Assembly: GCA_905250115.1 (NCBI GenBank)
Contig: CAJNOI010000014.1
Span: forward strand, 788,232-852,231
Reading direction: 5' to 3'
Length of the DNA: 64,000 nucleotides
Source of the DNA: Adineta steineri
Lineage: Eukaryota; Rotifera; Eurotatoria; Adinetida; Adinetidae
Part shown: positions 45,348-55,052 of the stretch, in pieces
Layout of the letters: every line of letters begins with the position of its first letter
Position numbering within the stretch: position 1 is the first letter of the stretch
Notes under the pieces: generated by a model
What the model saw: the letters and a program-made list of their open reading frames with translations, nothing else
What the model was told of the DNA's origin: nothing
Database searches by the model: none
Position numbers and translations under genes: made by a program

Positions 45348-46196
45348 AGTGTTTATAACACATTTTCGATAAAGATTGATACAAAAAAACTAAATCGACT
45401 GTCAGTTATAGAATGTTACTGAAACATTCTTTTCATATGAATAATCTGCAGCTCTATTATAAATTGCTATATAAGTACAGAATATATAGGATCCTTCTTC
45501 TTCGTATGAAATCAAAACACTTTAAAAATAAAATAAGTTAAAATTTTATTCAGAATCGTGTGGCTATTAACATTCAAATTGATTTTTGTATCGGGCGACT
45601 ATTATGAAACCCATTTCTACTGCGGTTTCAAAGCAAATATGTGAGTTTTAAAGTTTTAATATGAATGGATGATTATAAAAATATGCAGATAAGCGAGAGT
45701 GCTATATTTAAATAGTCATTTCTATCGCTTGTTTTCATCCATATGTAACTGAAATCAAATAAGAAATGGTTTTGCGAAAGATTAAATAGCTCAGAAGAAT
45801 GATTGGAATAGTAATATATTAGATAATAAAGATTGTTTACATATATATTCATATAAGAAACAAAAACAAAAAAGAATACATACTATCTATCTTGGGAATA
45901 GATCAACGATAAACAATGCTTAATTGAAGATTGCCAGTAGTGAACAGTTGCACTTGAAATTATAAATGAATATGTATTGTTATTTGAGGATCAAAAGTTA
46001 CAACAACTATGATAAATAATCTGAAATTGAAATTATGTAAAATATATTATATTGCTAGATGTAGAATGATAGATATACGTTCATAATAATACACATAAAA
46101 CTGCAGAAAGTAGCAACACAATCTACAATTAAGTTTTGTTCATTTAGAAGATGATTCTTGTACCAATACTGGCTGGACGTCGTACGTCGTCCTGGA
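45348..46196. other. Intergenic, nothing seen
   Basis: Upstream of tandem copy 2 and of the retroelement LTR. It should hold the copy 2 promoter and first exon, which I could not identify. Confidence 0.4.
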
Positions 46197-46570
46197 TGTT
46201 ATGTAATATGGTAATAGTATCACGCATACATTATTAGACTGAGTGACGGCTCTATTAGCGATGTCCTCTCGAGTGTCGTGGTGATGCCAACAGACTTAAT
46301 TAAGTCACTCTTACGTAATGAATAGAATGCATGTTCTACCTCTTTTTCTATTCTATTTTATGTGCGTATATAAAGCGAGTGTTTTACGTTGTAAAAGGAG
46401 AATTGAAAAAATGTAGTACTGTAGTGAACATCGTATATACCGAAAATAGCGGTAATGCTACTCTTCAAATTTCTCTTTGTGATCAGAAATAAAATAAAAT
46501 CTGCACCACTTAACGAATATTCTATCCTCATTCAACAACATTATATTTATTCATAATACAGTTCTTTACA
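46197..46570 (+). mobile_element. 5' LTR of a Ty3/gypsy-like retrotransposon
   Basis: A 374-base segment begins TGTTATG and ends TTTACA (TG...CA). It contains TATATAAAG (46367-46375) and AATAAA (46488-46493), in the order expected for U3, R and U5. Immediately after it comes TTTGGCGATCACAACAGG, typical of the leader and primer-binding region of gypsy elements. No 3' LTR copy is present in the window. Confidence 0.65.
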
Positions 46571-46590
46571 TTTGGCGATCACAACAGGAT
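46571..46590 (+). other. Putative primer-binding site of the retroelement
   Basis: Twenty bases directly after the LTR end, starting TTTGGCGATCAC. The position and the TGG start fit a tRNA primer site. The tRNA was not identified. Confidence 0.45.
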
Positions 46591-46688
46591 TGAAGTTACA
46601 AGTTTAATTTAATACAAAATTAAAACTTACTGAATCTCCTGTTCAACTACTTATCAATAACAAACACATATATATCTACGTAAATAAA

Positions 46689-47934
46689 ATGATAACACCA
46701 TTCGAAGACACTAAAGATACTATAGAAAAAATATCAGTTGAAGAAGCAATGAGAAGATAGATTCTATTCAATCATTAACAGCAGCATATTTCGAAGAAAC
46801 TACGAGCAAGATTAACCGTAACATGCACAATATTATGCGTAAATTAGATTTAATTTTAAAATCAGTCATTTCATCAACGAACGAACGAACAACAGAATCA
46901 GGCAGTAGAAAAAGAATACCATGGATGCTAACTCCAGAGAATACTCAAAGACATACTTTGTCAACAAAATTTTATCCAGGAACAGCTCAAGGGGGACATC
47001 CTTTTGAGACGATTCCATCTTATATGGCATCGGAGATACAACATACAACAGCTATACCACTGGTATTTCCGTTAAATGGGGTGAAACATTCAATCATAGT
47101 GCCACCATCATCAGCAGCTCCAGTATTTCATGGAAAAAAATCAGAAAGCCCAGCACAAATTTTAATTCGTGTCCAAGATTATGCTGAATCAGTACATACG
47201 TGAAATCGTACTACTTTACTTAACGGTATTTCACAGTTCCTACGAGAATCAGCCTTAGAATGGTGTTGTCAGTTAAATATGTCACATCGCCGGCCACAAA
47301 CATGGGCAGAATTTACAGATTTATTTCTTACACAATTTAATTCGCCAGTTCGCAAAGCACGTCAAGAAATAGAATGACATCAATGTAAGTAGAAGGAAAA
47401 TGAAACTAAATCTCATTTGGTCAAATATCTTTTCTGCAGAATGCGTAATGACTTATTAAATATGATAGGAATATCTCGAAATGCGGCATTAGACGAATTA
47501 ATTACCGAAGTTCAACAAATAGAGGAAATTTTATATCGTCGAAGTAAATTTGAACGATTATCAAAACAGATTAAAAAAGTAGAAACATTACTAAAAAAGA
47601 ATTACAATGAAACCTACGACGATGGTTCCTGAAGCAGGATTCCATGAATTTCCGACAAAATCCCTAAGGAAACTGGCCATTTCCAGGCGGAACCCGCCCG
47701 AAAAATGTTTGGAATCCGATGGAGAAGCGAGGTAACCGTATCCGGCTGCTGGTTTCGGCCCAATCCAGATACATCCAGTCGGTGGATCCGTTCAACGGCA
47801 TTATTGCTTCTATGAAATCTCCGGAATACCACGGAGCGGGCCGTTTCCGTGCCGAATTGTTCGACCTGGGTATTGACTCAGGCGCATCATTAACATTAAT
47901 GAACTCAAACTTATTTTATCTACTAGATTACTAG
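46689..47934 (+). pseudogene. Decayed gag and protease start of a Ty3/gypsy-like element
   Basis: Gag similarity runs from an ATG at 46689 through 'WAEFTDLFLTQFNSPVRKARQEIE' and 'LVKYLFCRMRNDLL ... ITEVQQIEEILYRRS', the retrotransposon-gag capsid region. It is interrupted by a frameshift near 46755, by TGA at 47201 and 47375 (both where Trp is expected) and by TAG at 47390 (where Gln is expected). After TGA at 47630 the frame changes again. A protease motif, GIDSGASLTLMN (DSG active site), follows at about 47870-47905, and similarity ends at 47934. No reverse transcriptase, RNase H or integrase is present, so the element is truncated and inactive. Confidence 0.75.
47632..47884. other. GC-rich patch inside the retroelement remnant
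   Basis: About 250 bases of roughly balanced base composition within DNA that is otherwise strongly AT-rich. The boundaries are sharp: AT-rich gag before, and the AT-rich protease motif after. Both strands have open frames (plus 47719-47934, minus 47614-47832). Either the element keeps a different composition here, or a foreign fragment was inserted. Confidence 0.55.
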
Positions 47935-50663
47935 TACACATTATAGTCCTCTATAGAACATATATGTATGAATGATGATGTGTTAGTATCTGTGAAATAT
48001 TTTAAAGGGCTAGTGTAAATATATGATAATACGAATGAAAGTATTACATTTATATTTTATTGAATTAAATTCACATTCATTCATATTTATAGATAACCAA
48101 GAATAATGTTGAAATCTATATCTATATGTAACTAGAAGATGAATAAATTATAATGAAATGAATATTGACATGTTAGAAGTAGCGACTATTGTTTTAGTAT
48201 TTCTAAACAAAATCTAAATTGTATTATTATATCAATAGAATATATATCGTATCTAGATGATAAGTGTAGAATAGTTTATAATGTTATCTATATACTAAAA
48301 TGTTACCTTTCATCATTTTAAAGATCGATGTTTCGGATAAAAAATAATAGATTCTAAAATAATTATTGTGTTCAAATGTTATTGTTTAAAATGGATGTAT
48401 TCTCTCAAACTAACAGTCAACAATGTAAAGAACTACTCATTTTATATAGCTCGCCAGAGAATAGTTTTTAAAAATATAGAAAAAAAATATTCCAACGTAT
48501 TGTTTCCTAGGACACTTTTCTTCTTCCTCACTGATACAAAAACAAAAGAAGTATAGATATAATAAACACTTTTATTCTTTAGTTGAGGAATAAGTTTTTC
48601 ATCAACAAAACACCTTCTAATGTAATTGAAAAGTTGTCCTTCACTAGAAGTCAAAAAAAGTTATTCTAATGGTAATTATTTGATGTAGCAAAAACTTATA
48701 AAGATTGTGTATCTCAATCACTATTTTGGCCTATACGTATTAATTCAGAGATTTTAAATGATAGTCTGTTATTATGATGCATATACAACTAAATAATTAT
48801 TAGATTGAATTCTATAAATTAAAATCCATATGATAAAAATCAAATGATGTTGTATATTTTCTGTTTTACTTTTGATAAATTATGTTATTAATACATATCA
48901 GTCGTTTTTTATGGACATTATTGTGTATATTAATTTAATTTCGATCTTTTGAACAAAATTTTTAATTGATAAAACGAGTCTGATATAATTTAAATACTAC
49001 TACAATGAGAATTTATTGTTAGTAAAAAAAAATAATAAAATAAATTTTTTCTTCTGACAACAAGTAATCTTTTAATGAATACAATTTCACTGAAATGCTT
49101 GTAACTATGTTGGAGACTTTAACATTGAATAACTCAAATGGTAATAAATTATTAATAGCAATAGAAACATCGTCCGATAGGTTTTTACTGTTAATATTTG
49201 TCTTTTCATTGTTTTACATGGAAAGAAAATGCTGTTAAAGTAATGAATATAATTCTTGTAGAGATTCAATTAAGTGTTGTCTTATCTATGTAGAAATGTA
49301 AGACATGAAAGTGAGAAGAAATGAATGATACAATTTGATAAAATGCTACATATCAAAGAAGATCAACGAAAGATACGTTAAATATAAATCAAAATGTGAA
49401 AAAAAGAAAGAAAAGAGAAGTAAACAAGTATGAAGAAAGTAGATAGGCGAATTCATTAGAAATAATGCATTTTAGCTAATAGAAGACAAATAAGAGTAGT
49501 TTTATTCCAGTACGTCACGAAATATTTGAAATTAACATATGAATAAATATACCGAAAAAGAAGAAGATTATGTTAGTGTCGTTACAAAGAATAAAAGTAG
49601 TGTCTTTTTTTGTTCTCCTTTTAATGATTAGTCAAATATCAAATTTTTTATTTTATAAATATAATTGTATTATGATAATTGCTGAAAAATTTGAATTAAC
49701 AAATATAACTGTGTTTAATTTATACAGTTTTATCAGATTAAAGATTTGATACGGTTTCAAACCTAATAAACATATATACATATATTATTCTTTAATACTG
49801 TATATCTCAATAAAATAAAATATTGATTTTATAGAATATCGATAGGTAGATACTTTTATAAAATGAACTATAACCTTTCATTTTTATAGATCGTTCTTTG
49901 TGTAAATATTAATCATAATAATCTTTCTTAATCGTAATCAACAAAAAATGCACAGTTGCAATAAACTGTTGTTTGTAAATTATAAATTATTTCACACGGC
50001 ATCTTTTCATGTATCTTCTTTTTTAATAAAACATACTAAATAATGAAACAATAGAATATAAATCCCGATTACTTATCATATTGTAGAGCTCTGCACAGGT
50101 ACAAGTTTTTTCACTCAGATCCTAACCGTGTCAGATCGACAGATACTTTTTAGGAATATGATAACTTCTTTAAAAAAACATTTTATTTTATCAGAAAAAG
50201 TAATATATAATACTTAATTTCATTTACAGGCAACAAAGAAAAATAAATAAATAAACTAAAATTGAGAGTGTGGATGAGTGTAATTGTAAGATATTTATAA
50301 TATCCGCATCCTTGTATCTGTCCCGACACTGTCATCCACCACACCTTCAGATCGAGCCGTTCGATTAAAGAACATGCTGTTTAACTGTTCGTCTTAACCT
50401 GACTTAATAATCTTTTTTTTCATTCTAACCCAATCAGAAAACCATTGTTACATATTAAGATGATAATTATAAGATTCAGTTGAGATACAATTAGTTAACC
50501 TAATATAAACTAATGAAATCATTTTTACGTATCTTTTGCAGATCCTAATATCGAAGTATAGATTTTCAGTTTTTTTTCGAATATTTTTGACAAATAATAG
50601 TAGATAAAACGAATAAAATATTCAGTGTATTGAGATTCAATCAATAGATTGAACAATTAAAAT
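47935..50663. other. Intergenic, nothing coding seen
   Basis: Very AT-rich. One GT/CA hairpin of the telomere-like family lies at 50264-50311, downstream of the minus-strand Cys-rich gene. No gene, LTR or RNA was recognised. Confidence 0.5.
50264..50311. repeat. Telomere-like GT/CA hairpin, diverged
   Basis: GAGAGTGTGGATGAG pairs loosely with ATATCCGCATCC. It is downstream of the stop of the minus-strand Cys-rich exon. Confidence 0.4.
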
Positions 50664-51085
50664 TTATTTATTATTAATATTACAAACACACAAGTCACCA
50701 CCAGAAGAAATAATATGCTGATCAGCAGGAATATGATCTCCAACAAAAAGAAAATCATGACTTGCTTTAATAGTATGACCAGCGCAAAAATCAACTGTAT
50801 GAACAACATGATGACCACCAAAAATGGGATCATCAAAAGTAGAACCAGAACCTTGACTAACACTAGTACATGTCCCATCTTCAATACGCTCATAAAGTTT
50901 CCACATACGATTACGACGCCAACGCTTCCAGTCATCGTTACCCCAATTTTGATAGTTACGTATCCAATCCGCAGTTGGTGCATCGCCAGTAAAACGCCAA
51001 TCACAACATTTACCGCATGTTAGACAAGTACGACCGTTACAAGAGAGTTTCTTTGGAGTAACCTCTGTAGTAGACTGTTGACATT
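50664..51085 (-). CDS. Cys-rich protein of unknown function, 3'-terminal exon
   Basis: Open from a TTTTTATTTAG acceptor (exon begins at 51085) to the stop at 50664, about 140 residues. The sequence starts with a Ser/Thr linker, then 'CNGRTCLTCGKCCDW', a Trp-rich basic stretch (NYQNWGNDDWKRWRRNRMWKLYERI), and a His/Gly-rich domain ('DPIFGGHHVVHTVDFCAGHTIKASHDF', 'GDHIPADQHI') ending in 'GGDLCVCNINNK'. The conserved-looking spacing of Cys, Trp and His suggests a real extracellular domain, but I do not recognise the family. The 5' exons lie toward or beyond the 100-N gap. The plus-strand frame over the same bases is a shadow. Confidence 0.6.
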
Positions 51086-51420
51086 CTAAATAAAAATTTC
51101 ACAAATTATTCATACATTGTGGAAATGTTATAGTCTAAAAGTACTTTAATATTTTTTGTATATACTAATACATTGGATGTAAATAATTAATACGAATACT
51201 CCGAACATTTGATACAATAGAACTTTGCTGAACCTATACGTTTATTTCTACCCTATTTTTGCTACTATGTTTGAGTTGCTTTAGTTAACGATGCTCAAGT
51301 TTATGAATGGCACATGTAATCCTGAACTTCTCGATTTTTATAATGGAGTTTGAAGTTTATTCAATCTATTAAGGATAAATCTACAACTAACACAATATAT
51401 TAATCGTCTTTTACTTTTTT
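51086..51420. other. Intron or upstream region of the Cys-rich gene
   Basis: AT-rich DNA up to the assembly gap. No exon was recognised in it. Confidence 0.4.
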
Positions 51421-51520
51421 NNNNNNNNNNNNNNNNNNNNNNNNNNNNNNNNNNNNNNNNNNNNNNNNNNNNNNNNNNNNNNNNNNNNNNNNNNNNNNNN
51501 NNNNNNNNNNNNNNNNNNNN
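51421..51520. other. Assembly gap (100 N)
   Basis: Exactly 100 N, a conventional scaffold gap of unknown true size. It removes most of an NHL gene on its right and perhaps the 5' exons of the Cys-rich gene on its left. Confidence 0.95.
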
Positions 51521-51604
51521 TTATCATTTGATAATGAAGAAAATCTTTATGTTGTTGATCAGGGAAATCATCGAATCCAAAAATATGAAAAAATTTTAAA
51601 TTAA
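51521..51604 (+). CDS. NHL-repeat protein, C-terminal fragment
   Basis: Twenty-seven codons and a TAA directly after the gap encode 'LSFDNEENLYVVDQGNHRIQKY', the last strand set of an NHL blade, in the same style as the ends of the NHL genes at 19.6 and 53.2 kb. The rest of the gene is lost in the gap. A telomere-like hairpin follows 41 bases after the stop. Confidence 0.8.
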   Translation, partial: LSFDNEENLYVVDQGNHRIQKYEKILN

Positions 51605-51644
51605 TTTCGCAAAACTTTGAATTTTATTTTTGAAAATAAATAAA

Positions 51645-51685
51645 GGATGTGGGTGCGATCTCTAACTGATATCCACACCCTCAAC
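51645..51685. repeat. Telomere-like GT/CA hairpin
   Basis: GGATGTGGGTGCGAT is followed by ATATCCACACCCTCAAC, a short hairpin directly after the NHL gene fragment that ends at 51604. Confidence 0.55.
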
Positions 51686-52105
51686 TTCATTATGGGCTAG
51701 CTGATTCACTTCTATCCTACCGTAATTGATAATAAATGTTTATATAAAACAACTATCAGTAGATGTTACAACACTAGCATTGATCTGCACTCAATGGGTA
51801 AAAAACAAATGAATAACTTTGTACGAAATTAGTATAAATAATGCAAAGTATTTTTTTTCTAGCTTTGGAGTGAGATTTTATAATTGATGTGAAAATAAAT
51901 TTTCACACGCCCACGTGTTGAGAAAGGCGTGTGCTGTTATCAATACACGAAGAAAAATATGACTGATACTCTCTATTTACCGAAGGATAATAAAACTGAT
52001 GCTCGTCGATGTTGACGGTATGAGAAAATTATAATTCAAGTCATACTTACACAGAAAAATGAAAACATTTATATAGATATAATATTTTATCGGAGTCAAG
52101 AAAAA

Positions 52106-53213
52106 ATGCTACAAAAAGGGTTCTACTACTGTTTGTTCTTTTTTGTTGTGAAGTAAATGATATTTATGTTTTGATTTTTAAAAAAATCTTTTACTTTAGT
52201 GTATCAGATATTCCATCGGCAACAGCTACCAGTAAAATTTTGTTTTTTGTTTTAAGATAAACTAAACATTTAAGTTTTTTTTAGCTTCAACTCTTTCATC
52301 AAGATTAGAGAGTGACATTTGTTTGACGGCAACATGGGCTACACAAGGCATTACAGTTGCTGGTGGAAAGGGTTTTGGACACGGTTTTGATCAATTAGCT
52401 GATCCTTATGGAATTTTTCTTGATGATAATGATACTATCTATATAGCAGATCGTTCTAATCATCGTGTTATCATGTGGGAACAAAATGCTACAATAGGTC
52501 AATTAGTTGCTGGTGCAGAATGGGAAAGTACGCGTTCTATGTCATTGAATATGCCACAGGATGTTGTCGTTGACAAAAACGGAACAATGTATATTAGTGA
52601 TGGAGGAAATCGGCGTGTTGTTCGTTGGCGACGAGATGCTGGAGAAGGAGAAGTAATAATTGATCATATTCAAGCCGTTGGTATAGGACAAGATGACGAA
52701 GGATCGATCTATGTGTCTGAATATGCAGATGGTCGTATCACAAAATGGAACATGAATGACGATGAACTAAATGGACAAGTTATAGCGACACAATTACGTC
52801 AATCGAATTTTTTATTTGTTGATCAAGATCGATCCGTCTACTCAGTAGGTTATATGGCTCATCGAATAGTCAAAGTATCTGAAGATGCTGAAGAACCTAT
52901 TATTGTTGCAGGGCAATCTGATAAATCAGGTCGTGACTTAGATCAACTAGCTTTCCCAACAGGTGTTTTTGTTGATCAATTAGGTACTATTTATATAGCT
53001 GATACTGACAACCATCGAGTTGTGCGTTGGCCACGAGGAGCAGCATCTGGTGATTTAATCATTGGTGAACATGGTGTTGGTTCAGAATCCGATCAACTAC
53101 ATAATCCTTCTGATTTATTTCTCGATCGATATGGAAATCTTTATGTTACCGATACTCTCAATAATCGTGTGCAAAAATTTATGATTGATAAGAGTTCATG
53201 TCTCACCAACTGA
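52106..53213 (+). CDS. Secreted NHL-repeat beta-propeller protein
   Basis: The main exon 52285-53213 encodes five to six NHL blades ('DPYGIFLDDNDTIYIADRSNHRVIMW', 'MPQDVVVDKNGTMYISDGGNRRVVRW', 'FPTGVFVDQLGTIYIADTDNHRVVRW', 'NPSDLFLDRYGNLYVTDTLNNRVQKF'), separated by 'VAGG' or 'IIGEHG' turns. It has no ATG before the first blade. Two short upstream exons restore one: 52106-52152 (signal peptide MLQKGFYYCLFFFVV) and 52200-52231 (32 bases), with introns of 47 and 53 bases. All phases match, giving 335 residues. The N-terminal Cys (ESDIC) and C-terminal Cys (KSSC) may pair to close the propeller. The exon model is inferred. Unlike the gene at 17.6 kb it has no B-box or coil and should be extracellular. 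Confidence 0.75.
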
Positions 53214-53472
53214 AAATTCATGTTATCTAACTTTTTTAAAGGAAAAATTCTATTGATAATTCAGTTGCAAATGAAAAATAAAGTCTTTGATTATATTATA
53301 TAGACATCAACTAGATAAAAAATTTAATTGGTACATTATAAAAGCAGTTAAGAAATCTTCTTCGTGTAGATTATCATAATAATATACAAATCAAAAATAT
53401 ATCACTTTGTCATTGAAGATAGAAATGATAATTTTTTTGAAGAGATTAAAATGTAGATCTTCTAGTTTAATC

Positions 53473-53527
53473 TTGAGGGTGTGGGTGTAAGATAAAAATA
53501 AAACAGTCACACCCCCGCTCACACCCT
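53473..53527. repeat. Telomere-like GT/CA hairpin
   Basis: The left arm GAGGGTGTGGGTGTAAG and the right arm TCACACCCCCGCTCACACCCT are inverted copies separated by about 15 AT-rich bases. It lies about 260 bases after the secreted NHL gene stop. Confidence 0.65.
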
Positions 53528-54056
53528 ATCTTTTGTATTTTTTTATTTTAATTATATCAGATAAATAATATCAAATGAATTAAATAAGATCATTTATGAT
53601 ACACATCTTATCGAAAAAACAATTTCTAAAGAGATTTTTAACTTATTGAATAATTTGATGATTCACAAAAATAAATTTAAACTTCATTTCATGTATTTTT
53701 CGTTATTCAATTTAATTTAATTTTTATTTTAAGAAAACAAATAAAATCTACGAGTCTTTTTTTGTGTCCTGAAGAAAATGTTTTGAATATATATGGTTAA
53801 ATTTTCTATTTGATTTTGGATTATGAATATTTCTTTATCTATAAAATTAACACAATTCTTTGAAATAGAACTCAATAAATCAATTTTATTTTTAATATTA
53901 ATTATTATCTTTCTCATTTAAAATAATCTGAACGATATTTTAAAAAAAGTTTTAATAATCAAAAGGAATAAATTGAAACACTTTCATTAAATATAAAAAT
54001 TAATTTATAAATAATTTTGAGATTAATCAAATATGAATATGTAAAATATTATGGCT

Positions 54057-54176
54057 TATATTTAAATAAGCAATAATGAAATTTGGCAATAATAAAGCTG
54101 AATGAGCAATAATAATACTAAATCGACAATATTTATACTAAATGAGCAATAGTTTATTTAAATTAACAATAAATCG
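54057..54176. repeat. Degenerate 20-base tandem repeat
   Basis: Five to six units with a consensus near AAATGAGCAATAATAATACT, diverged and of unequal length (15-22 bases). No coding frame. Confidence 0.55.
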
Positions 54177-54520
54177 TATGTATAAGGAGCAGTATAAATC
54201 CAGGTGCTACAATATGATTCGTCTGAGTTGGATACTTTTTTTTTCTTTCTTTTGATTGTATCGTATAGATGACTTATGCGCGATCTTCACATATATATTA
54301 TTTTTTTCCTTTTCATCTAAGATATTTCCCAAACGTTGACTCGTTTAAGTACTTTTTTCTCCTTATTTTTCCCTTATTATCTTGGAAGTTTCCCATCCTG
54401 TTTATGTACATATACGTGTACATATATATAGATATATATAGATATACTACATTCGCTTATAATAGAGAAGGATACATTCAATAGCGATCAATTAGACTGA
54501 ATTCTCACTTAATAATTGAT

Positions 54521-54593
54521 TGAGGATATGAGGTGGGTGTGGGTGCTCGGTGAACACAGTATCCATGCCAACACTTACACCCATACCCTCAAC
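54521..54593. repeat. Telomere-like GT/CA hairpin
   Basis: The left arm contains GAGGTGGGTGTGGGTG and the right arm CAACACTTACACCCATACCCTC, with the spacer holding AGTATCCATGC. It has the same architecture as the copies at 51.6, 53.5 and 54.8 kb. Confidence 0.65.
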
Positions 54594-54768
54594 TATTAAT
54601 ATTATTTTCACACAGAATGCAGTTTTCGGTTAAAATTATCGTTTACATGTAAAAAACGGACATTCTATAAATCAAACTATTTCTTTTAGTTTTGCGAGAA
54701 AAATTATCGCGATTCTGTTGCTTATAGTTCACATCAATAAAATGAAATAAATAAACATACCAAATACT

Positions 54769-54832
54769 CGGGTGTGAGTGTGGGTGAGGATGAGAGTTAT
54801 GTGTAAATATGTTATCGTCACACCCACACTCT
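54769..54832. repeat. Telomere-like GT/CA hairpin
   Basis: The left arm GGGTGTGAGTGTGGGTGAGG pairs with the right arm GTCACACCCACACTC across a spacer of about 28 bases. It lies about 220 bases downstream of the minus-strand Cys-rich gene stop. Confidence 0.65.
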
Positions 54833-55052
54833 TTGAAAGATATAGATATGATTAGAAAAGAGACACTCTGACACTTAATGTTAAGAGTTTGTGAGCCAAT
54901 GAACTTTATAATGTTATATACTTAAAGACATTCCGATGCAAAAAAGGGATAAGTTCGTAATTTGAGAGAAGTGGTGCATAGCGGCGACAATATCGACAGT
55001 TTTATGTCGTTAAATAGTCCTGAATCCAATCTATACGTATAAAGCATTTCAA

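Larger units (their letters stand above)
53214..55052. other. Intergenic rich in hairpin repeats
   Basis: Convergent gene ends. It contains three GT/CA hairpins (53473-53527, 54521-54593, 54769-54832), a 20-base tandem repeat (54057-54176) and a short TATATAGA run near 54425. The minus-strand frame at 53729-53917 has a true ATG and a helical look but no other support. Confidence 0.5.

Noticed and set aside
47614-47832. Minus-strand frame in the GC-rich patch
   Set aside because: High GC lowers stop frequency on both strands; there is no start context or recognisable protein.
50715-51023. Plus-strand frame of about 100 codons
   Set aside because: It lies antisense over the Cys-rich minus-strand exon, whose composition is far more protein-like.
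54419-54446. TATATAGA run as a promoter
   Set aside because: It is a simple ATATAG microsatellite without a gene correctly placed downstream.
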